DNA from: Thelephora terrestris
Taxonomy: Eukaryota > Basidiomycota > Agaricomycetes > Thelephorales > Thelephoraceae
NCBI GenBank assembly: GCA_015956445.1
Contig: WIUZ02000026.1
Span: 1 to 64,000 of the forward strand
DNA: 64,000 bases
Direction: 5' to 3'
Below, piece by piece: positions 54,367 through 64,000 of the stretch. The position numbers were made by a program, and so were the translations under genes. Below the pieces are notes generated by a model that was given only the letters and a program-made list of their open reading frames with translations, searched no databases and had not been told where the DNA came from. Position 1 is the stretch's first letter. The number at the start of each line of letters is the position of its first letter.

Positions 54367-56562
54367 ATGAGCAGAAAACGAGTTGCGTACTATTACGACC
54401 GTACGTCCAATGTCATTCTTTGTTATTATTCGACTTAATCATTGGAACCCATCAGCGGACGTCGGCGCATACAGCTATGGGCTTGGACATCCTATGAAAC
54501 CTCAACGAATGCGAATGACGCATGAACTTGTTGCTGCGTATGACATGTTGGATAAAATGCACGTCCTTGTACGATCTTCAATGTTCCATTTCAAGTACCC
54601 GGGACGCTGAGCAGTTGATTGATTTCCTCACACAGCGTCCCAAACGCGCGACAGCAGAAACGATGACAAGGTTCCATACCGACGAATACATACACTTCTT
54701 GGAGAGAGTGACGCCTGAAACCGCAGAGCAGTTGACATACCATGGTAACCGATGTGAGTAGCCCCAAGACCCATAACTGGTTCTGTGGCCTGATCATAGC
54801 ACCCACAACTAGTCCTCACTGGTGAGGATAACCCCGCATTCGATGGACTTTTCGAGTTTTGCTCCATTTCGGCTGGGGGCTCCATCGCTGCAGCACAACG
54901 TATTGCGTCGGGATCATACGAAATAGCGATCAACTGGGCTGGCGGACTCCATCACGCAAAGAAACGGGAAGCCTCTGGATTCTGCTACGTCAACGACATC
55001 GTTCTCTCCATCCTAGAACTCCTCCGATCATACCCTCGCGTACTATACATTGACATCGACTGTCATCACGGGGATGGTGTCGAGGAAGCCTTCTACACGA
55101 CAGATCGGGTCATGACGGTCAGCTTCCACAAATATGGGGAGTACTTCCCTGGAACCGGCACCCAACAAGATAAAGGACGTGCAAGGGGATATGGATACGC
55201 ACTGAACGTCCCCCTCCGCGACGGGATCACGGATGAAACGTACAAGGGCATCTTCGAGCCGGTTATGGGCAAATGCCTCGAAATCTACCGCCCTTCGGTC
55301 GTCGTGCTGCAATGTGGTGCCGACTCGCTTTCCGGAGACAAATTGGGTTGCTTCAATTTGACAATGCAAGGACACGCGAATTGCGTAAAGTTCATCAAAG
55401 ATCTGGGATACCCCCTAATTCTCCTCGGCGGCGGCGGCTACACGGTGAAGAATGTCGCTAGACTATGGACATATGAGACCGCTGTGGCATTAGGGATCGA
55501 GAACGACATCAACGAGAACCTTCCGTGGAATGAGTATTTTGAATGGTTTGGACCGCGGTACCGGCTTGAGATCGCCGAGAACAACATGGACGATCTGAAC
55601 GTTCGTGACGGCTATCTTGACGCTGTGAGGTTGGGCTTTGCTTTGACATCGACTCGTAACGGAGGCCTGATAATCTTTTCTTGTGGTAGAATCCTTGCGC
55701 TGGAACAATTGGGTAGATTACCCCATGCACCCTCTGTTGGGTTGCACGATGTCCCTTCGGAGAGTGTGGCCACACACATTGGGCTCAAGGATTACGACAA
55801 ATTAGACGAGCGGTTAGCCCGTGAGTCCTTGGGTCCTTATCCCCCGTTCCCCCACGTCGCATCGTGGCAGCCTGGAATGTTGACACTGCTGCACCATCCC
55901 GCCTACAAATTATATTCTGTTGGACTTACCTTTTCTTTCCCACCTTAACAGAACAATCACGCTATGTGTATCGGTTGCAGGAGGCAGCTGGAAACACCAC
56001 CTCCGAATCCTCGGATGAGGAGGAAGATTCATCGTCTGAATCGGGCCTACATCAGGGTCGTAGGTCCCGAAAACGCATGAGCATCATCACCAATCAGTAC
56101 CAGGATGTCCAGGCGCGCCAACGCCGGAAGGAGTTCGAGAAGGAGTTCATCGAGGCACTGAAAAGTTCACACTCAAGTGAACCCCGTAAGGAGGCTCCTC
56201 AGAGACGCAGATTTTTCCAGAGCGGGGCAAAATGGGATGGCTTAGTGGAGAGGGTGGTGGTAATGCACAGGGAAATCGGTGGCCCGGGCCCCTTGCAGGT
56301 ACCGCCCTTGCCACCAATCAAGAACGGATCCCGAAAGCCTCGGAATGGAGGGGGCGGACTCGGGGGAGGGGGAGGGAGCGGAGAGAACGGATATGGCAGC
56401 GGCCCATGGGGTGAAGATTCAGACGAAGATGACGGCGAGTACCGGGATGACGACGAAGGCGACCCGATGGACGAGGACCTGGAGGATCCCACCCCAGATC
56501 GTGAGGTCAACGGGCAATCCGCTGCTTCTTCGACTCGGAGGAAGAAATCCTTGTATTATTGA
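54367..56562 (+). CDS. class I histone deacetylase (RPD3/HOS2 type)
   Basis: Zinc-dependent lysine deacetylase. The ATG at 54367 gives [11 protein letters not shown], spliced to [20 protein letters not shown], the class I start. The active-site histidine pair is in [20 protein letters not shown]. Zinc ligands are in [19 protein letters not shown], with the third aspartate in [17 protein letters not shown]. The substrate-pocket loop is [20 protein letters not shown]. An intron with a less common donor, AG|GTTGGG near 55630, joins DGYLDAVR to [16 protein letters not shown], as needed by the family pattern. A final intron (about 55821-55950) leads to an acidic serine-rich tail and a glycine-rich, then acidic, C-terminus ending TRRKKSLYY. 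The core is closer to Hos2/HDAC3 than to plant or class II enzymes (inference from motifs). Probably acts in a Set3C- or Sin3-type corepressor complex. Confidence 0.95.
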
Positions 56563-56961
56563 TTAACTCGGCGTCGCCGACCTCCCTCAGGCTTCTTCCT
56601 GTTTGTGTTTTCGCATTGTCCTATCTACCGTCTTCGCTTCGCTTCTGTTGTTGTAGGAGGATGAGTACTGTACAGATTATAATATTATCCGGTTTCAACA
56701 CACCCGCTCACGCGTCGTGCATTTTAACCTTTAGCTTCAACTGGCACCGGGACGCCCTCAAACGACTTCTCCCTGCGCGAAAATGATGGCCGCTGGCACG
56801 CACATTCGGCCGCCTTGTTCTTGGGGCTGTGCCGTAGGTCGGTACTTGTAAGGCAAAGGCTCCGTTTGGGTGGCAAGCCAACCTCAGAATCGACTCTCAT
56901 AACACTGCATCGACCCCAACGGCCTTTCCCACTTCAGCCACTCTTCGTGTCTCCTGGAAAG

Positions 56962-58983
56962 ATGCAGCGGCACGTTCTCAATGACGACATCATACTCAAG
57001 ATTGTCTGCTTCCTCGAATTAGGCACAGTATTATCATTTTCGAGGGTGAGTGATCTCGTGGCTTCATCTTAGTATTGGGATTCTGAAGTCGAGTTCACAT
57101 ATCTGTTCGTGACCTTAGGCATATCAAAGCATCTATCGGCTCAGTCTTTCTTCGGTGTTGTTCTGGATTAATGCAACGGACGCGCATCAATTCCCAGTCC
57201 CCATCTCTGCCATTCGTGACCACTACAGGGCGGAAGAAGTCCGCTACATGGCACGGGTGATTTCCTGCTATCAGAACAAGATCAGAGGCGTCGGGCGAGA
57301 GAGGGGCCCTAGTAAAACGCTGGTACCAAAAGGAATCGAGCTCTCGTCGACGACCCGAATCAAGTTTCGGCAAGAGGGTTTGGCCCGGATGTCATCGAGG
57401 GGCCGAGAAGCGCTGTTGGGCGTGTCCTCGGCTTTGGTCCAAGGTTACACCGCCGACTCTTTGCCCTGGTTGATCTCCGTCAAGGACAAAATCATCCGGT
57501 GCGACTCTATCGACGAGGAGTACGTCACCGGAATCGAGTGGGAGGCTGATGGGTTGGTGGATTGGTTTTGGAAGTACGATATCGTGACAGAGCGGGACGA
57601 AACAGAGGGTGGCGGAAGGTTGAGGGAATATGTGATCGTCACGTTCTTGACCAATGGCTCGGTTTCCTTCCTCCAGAACATACCCGGACACCCAGGGGGT
57701 TATCAAGAGTGAGTCTCCCGCTGTGTACAGCGACTTATGGGGCAAAAGCGTCTTACTGGAGCCTCCTAGGAATTTGGAAGCGATAAAAATCTATCTTCCT
57801 CCCAAGACAGAGCTTATACCCGTTCCGAAGGCAACCTCGTATCTCGGAGCATTTGGGACGTTGATTTCGTCCAACACCCCCCCGGTTATTCAGGATCCAA
57901 CCGCCCCTGCCCCGCGTGCGGTTCATCACGATCGTGTCACCATTCCCAAAGGATTCAATTGTGGTCTATGTCGACCGGCCACCGATGGGTCCCTGGTATA
58001 TCTGCTCGCTCGAAGAAGACAGCAAGGCACGATGCCACTTAACTCTTATGCATTCTGGGTTTTTGTTTACGATTGGAAGGCTAGACGTGGGTTCCAGATC
58101 CGTCTCCCTCAGGTACCTCCTGTACAAAATTTAGCGCTTCTACTTGCCGACTAACCTCTAGAAACATCAGGAAGGCACTTGGCGAAAAGTTGCGGGGTCT
58201 GGACACACTGTCATCCTCCAGGACTGGAAGGACGTGATGCTTACAATGGACTTGTCTTCCGAGTTTGCTACCATGTTTTCCACACCTATGAAACCAGAAG
58301 ACCAGGATCTTTACTCACCTTGGCGAATAGTCGATGAAGGTCCGGGAACGAGACTCGTGCACATGCCATTTGAACATCAGGACGAAGCGAACCTTATGCC
58401 GATCACAGGGAACATCTTCCAGACGACCGGAGAGTCATTTTGCCTCATCTCGAAGCTGGGGGAGCGCTTGTATTGTCACTTGTTCAGACGATCTCCAGCT
58501 CCTTCAGAAGGGCCTTCGGAACCTCTGTCGATACCGTACCCGGGATACACTCACATTGGGTCGGGGTACGTTGACATCGACGGTGGCAGCGAGCAACTGG
58601 GGATCTCTTTCCTCCACAAAACGCGGGGAACTCGCTGTCTGCTGGGGTATCCTGGGGAGGATGGAACAAAGCGGCCGGTCCATTTCTTCGTGGTGGATTT
58701 TGACATCGACTGTAATCGGGATGGGACTGATGGGCTGCAGTTGATTAGAGGGAGGAAGCGGGAGCTGCTGGTGAGGGGAGAAGTGCAAAGCCAAAACCCA
58801 AGCTCAAGTTCTGGGAGGCGTCACGCCCGATCGGGCAGCTTGGGGTCGAAGGTTAAAGGAATCGACCATGCCCTTGGAAGAAACAATATGCAAGAGGTGT
58901 TCTACGATGGGTTTAGAGGCACTGTTGGGATGGTGAACAAAGACTACTCCGAGATTGTGGTCTTCAGGACGACTCGGGATTGA
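56962..58983 (+). CDS. F-box protein with long propeller-like C-terminus
   Basis: The ATG at 56962 gives MQRHVLNDDIILKIVCFLEL and TVLSFSR; an intron with donor GTGAGT (about 57044-57119) joins to AYQSIYRLSLSSVLFWINAT, completing an F-box-like pair of helices. Exon 2 is long (EVRYMARVISCYQNKIRGVG, ALVQGYTADSLPWLISVKDK). Exon 3 starts at about 57713 with SPAVYSDLWGKSVLLEPP, and exon 4 at about 58163 with KHQEGTWRKVAGSGHTVIL. Strand-rich sequence throughout suggests a propeller. It ends IVVFRTTRD at 58983. Expected role: substrate adaptor of an SCF ubiquitin ligase (inference from the F-box). It shares architecture, but little visible sequence, with the genes at 46.4-48.3 and 61.6-63.5 kb. Confidence 0.7.
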
Positions 58984-59268
58984 CTTTGTCTATTGCTCTC
59001 TCATTACTCATCCCTCCTCTACATAGATTTGTCCCAGGCGAAGCTTGTATACAACACTTTTATTCCCTTTCTTTTTCGCAACTTCTGTATCGCCCTCTGC
59101 TGTGCTCACTGTCTATGTACTTACTCTAGGACACTGATCTGGACTGAATGCAGTCTGAGTGAATCTCCAGGTTGACTTCCGTGCACATGAATGCACGTGA
59201 CGATTTCGGGATCGATGACCGATCGGGGGACCATCGACGGTTCTAATGCACGGTTCACCAGCAACACT

Positions 59269-60298
59269 ATGACCGCCAAAGACTTGAGAAACATTTATGA
59301 TGGTAGGCGATACACACTCTAACCTTTCGAGAATTGGCCTGATCTCATGGCGCGTTACTTTGTGCAGTGACGAGGAAATGGGCGTTCATCCTCCCCACGC
59401 TCGCATTTCCAACCACCTTTGTGATTGATGCTCCATTTGGACGATTCACTCCGTCTGGCGAGAGCATCTTCTTACTTGACGGTGAATGCTTCGCGGCAGT
59501 TCTTGTGGTCTGCAGAGACTGAACGTGAACGCCTTACCTCTAGGTCGACGGAGCTGGATGGTCATGGAACTTGTCAGCCCCATCACTTTTGTCTACACCT
59601 ACCTCCGCTCTCCCCTTTCTCCACTCAGCTTCGGCACGCCTCCTCCTCTGAGCATCCACAACCCGTCTACGGTTCTGGCGATTCTCTTTCTCATCCACTA
59701 CGCAAACCGAGCCGTATTCTCTCCCCTACGCACACCCTCAAGGTCCAAATCCCACGTGATTGTGGTCCTATCCGCAATCCTGTTCAACAGCGTGAACGGG
59801 CCTCTGCTTGGGGCGTACCTTAGCTCTCCCGAGTGCCACTCTTATCTCGCCGGAGCTTATCGACGACCTCGTTTCTGGCTTGGAATACTCATGTGGGCAG
59901 CGGGATTTATCGGTAACATCGTTCACGACGAGATTCTGCTGAACATCCGCCGTAAGAAGCAAGCTGAGGATGCGAAAAAGGCGCCAGAGCAGACAGCAAA
60001 GGAGAAGAAGAAAGGCGAACACTACGCAATTCCTCATGGACTATTGTACAAGTACATTTCATTCCCGAACTACTTCTGCGAGTGGGTCGAGTGGCTTGGG
60101 TTCGCGCTTGCCGCGTCTCCCATCCCAAGCTTTGCAAGCCAGGGATCGTTCTTGGCGACGATCACCCCGCCGTTCTTGTTCTTGGTGGCAGAAGTGCTCA
60201 CCATGATGCCCAGGGCAGTGAGGGGGCATCAGTGGTACCGTAGAAAGTTTCCTAACTATCCGAAGGAGAGGAGGATTGTTGTTCCTTTCCTGGTCTAA
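59269..60298 (+). CDS. steroid 5-alpha-reductase family membrane enzyme
   Basis: The ATG at 59269 gives MTAKDLRNIYD. Two introns (59303-59367 and 59482-59544) join VTRKWAFILPTLAFPTTFVI and FTPSGESIFLLDGRRSWMVM. Several membrane segments follow (PSTVLAILFLIHYANRAVFS, FWLGILMWAAGFIGNIVHDE). The C-terminal family signature is HGLLYKYISFPNYFCEWVEW, then LGFALAASPIPS, and finally GHQWYRRKFPNYPKERRIVV with PFLV. This is the conserved NADPH-binding C-terminus of 3-oxo-5-alpha-steroid 4-dehydrogenase-type enzymes (SRD5A1-like). In fungi the family includes proteins of sterol, polyprenol and very-long-chain lipid metabolism; which of these applies is not clear. An unusual lysine/glutamate-rich insert (KKAPEQTAKEKKKGE) lies in a loop. 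Probably in the endoplasmic reticulum. Confidence 0.88.
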
Positions 60299-61628
60299 AT
60301 GGGTCCTGATTGTCCCCAAGGTTACACCATGTACACACGAGTATTAACGAATACCTGAAGATTTTTAAGGAAGGGTCCTTGCAGAACCCTCGACCGTTCT
60401 GTCGGTTGGTGCACCCTTCTAAGACGGGTATATACATCATCCGTGGACGATCGCCCAAATGTTGCGTTCTTGCCTTCAACCATTTGCAAAACTCGGGACA
60501 TCCCATCATCTTCTAGATGTGAAAAAAAGCTCCTAAAGAATCCGAACCCGCATGCTGTGAGAGTGGTCGCCAAGGCTGGGGCTAAGCAGAGTGCTTGTTG
60601 ACCTGATGAGAATCTTACCGAGCTGCCGTTCGTTCACCTTGTTGAGGCCTCGACAATGCTGAGTTTCAAGTTGGTAAATTCCAGAGCCATACGCTGTTCC
60701 TCCTGTGGTCGCTCAGGCACCTGTCACACAATATAGTATACTTCACGAACCGCCTCAGCCAGTGAGCGGAAGGTGATAGGGTAAATCATCCGAAAAACAT
60801 CCTTGGCAGAACGACGCGCGTTTTTCAAGTGACGGAAGATCAGCATTTTACTCATTTAATGGTCAACAATTGTCCGCAAGAGCCGATGTATGAGCATATG
60901 TATGCAGATCCGCTCCAAGTGGGTGCCATCAAGCTAGATTCATTCTCGATGTGTCAAAACTCTCGCACTGCGTAGATCAACGAATTCAATCGGTTAAACG
61001 TCAGCCTGGCATCAGGGGAAAGGTGTGGGGTCTTTCCCGAACCCATCAAGGTCAGGAAAAATTCGAGCGGAACGACGGTAGAATCACGAATCCAGGCTGG
61101 GGTCGACTCCAGACTCCGTGGTCAATCTCAGTGATCCGACCCAACGGACGGGGTCCTAGATGCCATGGATATTCGTGCGTGCACTGTAACCCGGGGGATA
61201 GGCACTTGAGGGTAAATGTAAAGCGAACAAGTGAGTGGTCATTCATAACGCCCGAGATATGCATATCCGTTCCAAAATTATGCTGCTTATGGTGGCCTAT
61301 CCCATGACATCCGCTTCGCGTACATCAACGAAACCAAACGATCAAATCCCGGGCTGATAACCGGTACACGGTGAGTAGGTGTGGGTGGGGTCGAAGTCAT
61401 TTCCGAGCCAATTCGGTACCACAATTAGGTGGAGTTCGAGCAGGATTGCCCTATCGTCATGGTCCCAGCGCGTGTTTTGGGGGAAATTCGAACGACGCGA
61501 CACAACACAAGGTCCTGACACTTCCTTTAGAAGACCTCGGACATCATCTACGTACTATGCAGCCCTACAGATAATCACCAGGTTAGCGGAACCGCGCTGA
61601 AGAGTCACACGAATGCCCGACTGGACCT
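60299..61628. other. intergenic, convergent gene ends
   Basis: Lies between the 3' ends of the reductase (+) and the last F-box gene (-). Open frames at 60951-61307 and 61371-61600 have no motifs and no paired splice sites. No tRNA or clear repeat seen. Confidence 0.5.
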
Positions 61629-63462
61629 TCAGAGACGTAGAAAAGTAACGAATCCATCCCTCCTGCCTAAAGCTACCCTCCCCGTCTCCTCATCGTAGGC
61701 AATCGCTATCCAACCATCGCCATGGGAGTTCAAGATGCGGTTAGTGAGTATGAATCCCTTCGAATCTCCTTCCTCCGTCCAATTTCCGTCGTAATCGGTT
61801 TGCGTTTTAGCTTTCATCTGCCTCGGGTCGAAAGACGCCCAAACCAGATCATCTCCCAAAAAGTTTCTCCAGGTTCGTATTCCTCTCGTTTGGAATGGCC
61901 AATCTCCCTGCCTATTCAGGTCCATCTGAACAAGCCCGGTAGAATCCGACTCTCTTGGTTGGGGAGAAAGCCATAACGCCGTGTGGTGACGTCCAATCAC
62001 GAGTTTTGTAAAGGCAGAGCTCGAGGTGGATGTAGGACTAGCGGATGCCGACAGTGGTACCGAGGCTAGGAACGTCTCGGAGAATATGTGTGAAGGTGGA
62101 CCTTGGGAGGCCGGAGGTGAGGGTGTACCCTCGCTCTCGTCCGCTAAGGGGTTTGCCTCGAGGTGATAAAAGGTCAAAGTGGGTGCGTGGGTTGACCATG
62201 GATCGTCGTTAGGCTGTGGAAAAAATACGAAGAACGAGTCTGGCTTCGTGGTATCCTGCGAGATGGACATCCTATCAAGCCATCCGAAGGAGAACGAGTC
62301 AACGGGATGCTGGACAATCCGCTCTTGCCCGTTTCCGATCACCAGATCGGCGCTCGAAGAACCAGAAACGGGTCCTGTCCTGAGGATATCCGCCGGGAAG
62401 TCGAACACTTCCACGAACTGTGCGCGAGCCACCAATATGTACTTCTGAGAAATCTGAATTTGCAAGCAGCCGTTCGACTGTGGGGGGTCGTTAAAAATAG
62501 TTTACTGCGAACGGGATTTCCTAACCGTTCGCGGAGGGTCGGGAACAGTGGTGCTCTCCAAAACCACCACCCTATCCTCTAGGGAATGAAAATTTACAAC
62601 GGCGGCACGATCGCGGCCATTCGCCACGGCGAGGATGTCTCCACGCAACAATGCTGAGCCGTAAACCGGCATTGACGGATTCCAGGTGCGCAGGACATGG
62701 ATGCGAGGTGCGTATCCGTTAGCTGCATTGTCAAAAAACGATAGGATATACACAAGGTGCTCCCTGTTTCGTTTCAGGGTAAAAACCAGGGTCCCAGACA
62801 GATACTGTTGGCGTACCCATAGACATTAACGACAACGGCCGCGCTTGCCTCCGACCGGTAGTCGGAATTTACGGCGATAGTGATGAAGATGGCCCCTTTC
62901 TGGCTCCAAGAGTCGACCTTTTTTGGTTCCGTTTGGGTGATCTCGTGTTCACGACCGAGGGCTTGAACGTCCCATAGGCAGATCAAACACCAAATACCCC
63001 TCGAAACCGTCACGATGCACCTGCCCTCGGGTCCGCTGGGATCAGGAACAAAGAGAATTTCGGAGATGTTTGAGTTTGGATTCGCCCGCCAATGCACTAT
63101 CGCCTTGGGTGTATACTCATTGTGTAGGGATCCAGAACGCAAGCGACGGTCTCGATCGAGGGTCTCACGGGTGGCGATCTCCAGTTCCGGCGCGGACAGC
63201 TGATTGACTCGGTCCGTGTCTGGGAACGGTATTCCTCGGGCGGTAATGTAGGCAGTACACAGAAAGATCCACAATGTCTTGAGACAGGACACTGCGAACG
63301 CATGTTTGCACGTCTAAAGTCAGGGGGCGTGAGCTCTTACCGAAGTTGCTCAGACTCGGTGTAACTTTGGCTCACCTGTCGAAGCGCAAGGACGTCTCTG
63401 ACTGAAAGATGTTGATAAATCTGTATCACCACATCATCCGGGGCATCTTGGATCCTGCTCAT
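61629..63462 (-). CDS. F-box protein with beta-propeller-like C-terminus
   Basis: The ATG at 63462 gives MSRIQDAPDDVVIQIYQHLS, then VRDVLALRQ at the exon end; a short intron (about 63315-63375) joins to TCKHAFAVSCLKTLWIFLC, completing a good F-box. The next exon has blade-like repeats: EILFVPDPSGPEGRCIVTVS, GIWCLICLWDVQALGR, and SQKGAIFITIAVNSDY. Intron 2 (about 62760-62810) leads to VYILSFFDNAANGY and a blade with LRGDILAVANGRDRAAVVNF; intron 3 (about 62465-62530) leads to LQIQISQKYILVARAQFVEV. The last part reads TKLVIGRHHTALWLSPQPRE and WIAIAYDEETGRVALGRRDG, ending TFLRL at 61629. This is the most complete F-box/propeller protein in the window; an SCF-adaptor role is inferred. Confidence 0.8.
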
Positions 63463-64000
63463 GGTTTTCGCGCCGAGGTCTTCAACTGGGCCAGGTTATC
63501 CTGCAGGCAAACAATGGCGTCATCCAAATACCAACTGTCCCCAAACTGCAATCGCCAAGTATTTCCCACGCCTTCAATCATCTTCAAAATCATTCCCCGT
63601 TTGCCGCAGGGGACCTGACGGTGTTCGCGATGCCTCTTACTCGATTGTAGTAGGAAATACGAAGTTGAAGGGTAGACACACGCGTTCGCATATTGATGGG
63701 GTCATCCAATATTCAATGTTTACTTGTCCACCTCAGTGTCGACACCGCGACTCAAACTCACTCGCCATTTCGGCATGGACACCTTTCTGGTGGTCCGCCC
63801 TTTCCCTAGCGGACAGAGGTGCGTCCCAAGGTACCTCAAAGTCATTGCGACGCTGGCTCATTTCACGGCAACACTAGGCCCCCGAGCATCTGTACGCGTC
63901 CGCTCGGCGGAAAGCAGTTCGAATTTTCTGGGGTTCTCTCTGCTTGAGCACTCCTTCCCCTAGCCAAGGCTTCCGGTGAGAGAGAGCAGCGTTCGCAGAC
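63463..64000. other. window end, upstream of last F-box gene
   Basis: Promoter side of the F-box gene. Open frames at 63461-63877 and 63724-63963 on the plus strand show no recognised domain. One could be the edge of a gene that continues beyond the window, but nothing supports it. Confidence 0.4.

Noticed and set aside
63461-63963. Plus-strand frames at the window end as a partial gene
   Set aside because: No motifs, and the region is the promoter side of the last F-box gene.

Overview
The window is nuclear DNA of a filamentous basidiomycete, most likely an Agaricomycete. Genes are dense on both strands and are cut by many 45-65 base GT..AG introns, often with a CTGAC-type branch site near the acceptor. 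They include families typical of that class: DUF6699 proteins, F-box proteins with long beta-propeller-like tails, a serine-rich cupredoxin-like surface protein and a membrane-tethered leucine-rich-repeat protein. I see no rRNA, CRISPR array, bacterial-type operon or intact transposon. Exon joins were read by eye from splice sites and reading frame, so coordinates are outer CDS limits and individual joins may be wrong.

Layout. 0.7-3.1 kb (+): a multi-exon protein combining a zinc finger, a caspase-like fold and a zinc ribbon, followed by a 24-base tandem repeat. 4.3-6.8 kb (-): large-subunit catalase with a DJ-1/PfpI-like tail. 6.9-9.7 kb: gene-poor, with a broken F-box gene and a possible hAT transposon scrap. 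9.7-23.3 kb: four DUF6699 genes, each with a TATA element, interleaved with a PP2C phosphatase (-), the spindle-checkpoint gene BUB3 (+) and a GH5 glucanase-like gene (-). 23.7-27.7 kb (-): mitochondrial DNA polymerase gamma (MIP1). 28.6-29.8 kb (+): a lactonase-type beta-propeller protein. 30.6 kb (-): an intron-containing tRNA-Ile(AAU).

31.4-43.4 kb: a TMEM198-like multipass protein (-), a GNAT-like acetyltransferase (+), the ribosome-biogenesis factor KRI1 (-), a leucine-rich-repeat surface protein (+), a cupredoxin-fold surface protein that lacks the usual copper ligands (+), and a four-helix membrane protein (+). 43.5-51.0 kb: cytochrome b2-type L-lactate dehydrogenase (-), an F-box protein (-) and glutaryl-CoA dehydrogenase (+). 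51.2-56.6 kb: a family X DNA polymerase (-) and a class I histone deacetylase (+), transcribed divergently. 57.0-63.5 kb: F-box protein (+), steroid 5-alpha-reductase family protein (+), F-box protein (-).

Most neighbours are unrelated housekeeping genes. The two groupings that look non-random are the DUF6699 cluster and the recurring F-box/propeller proteins in the last 18 kb. I found no multi-gene system with a clear joint function. The best candidates for new biology are the DUF6699 cluster and the zinc-finger/caspase-like protein.
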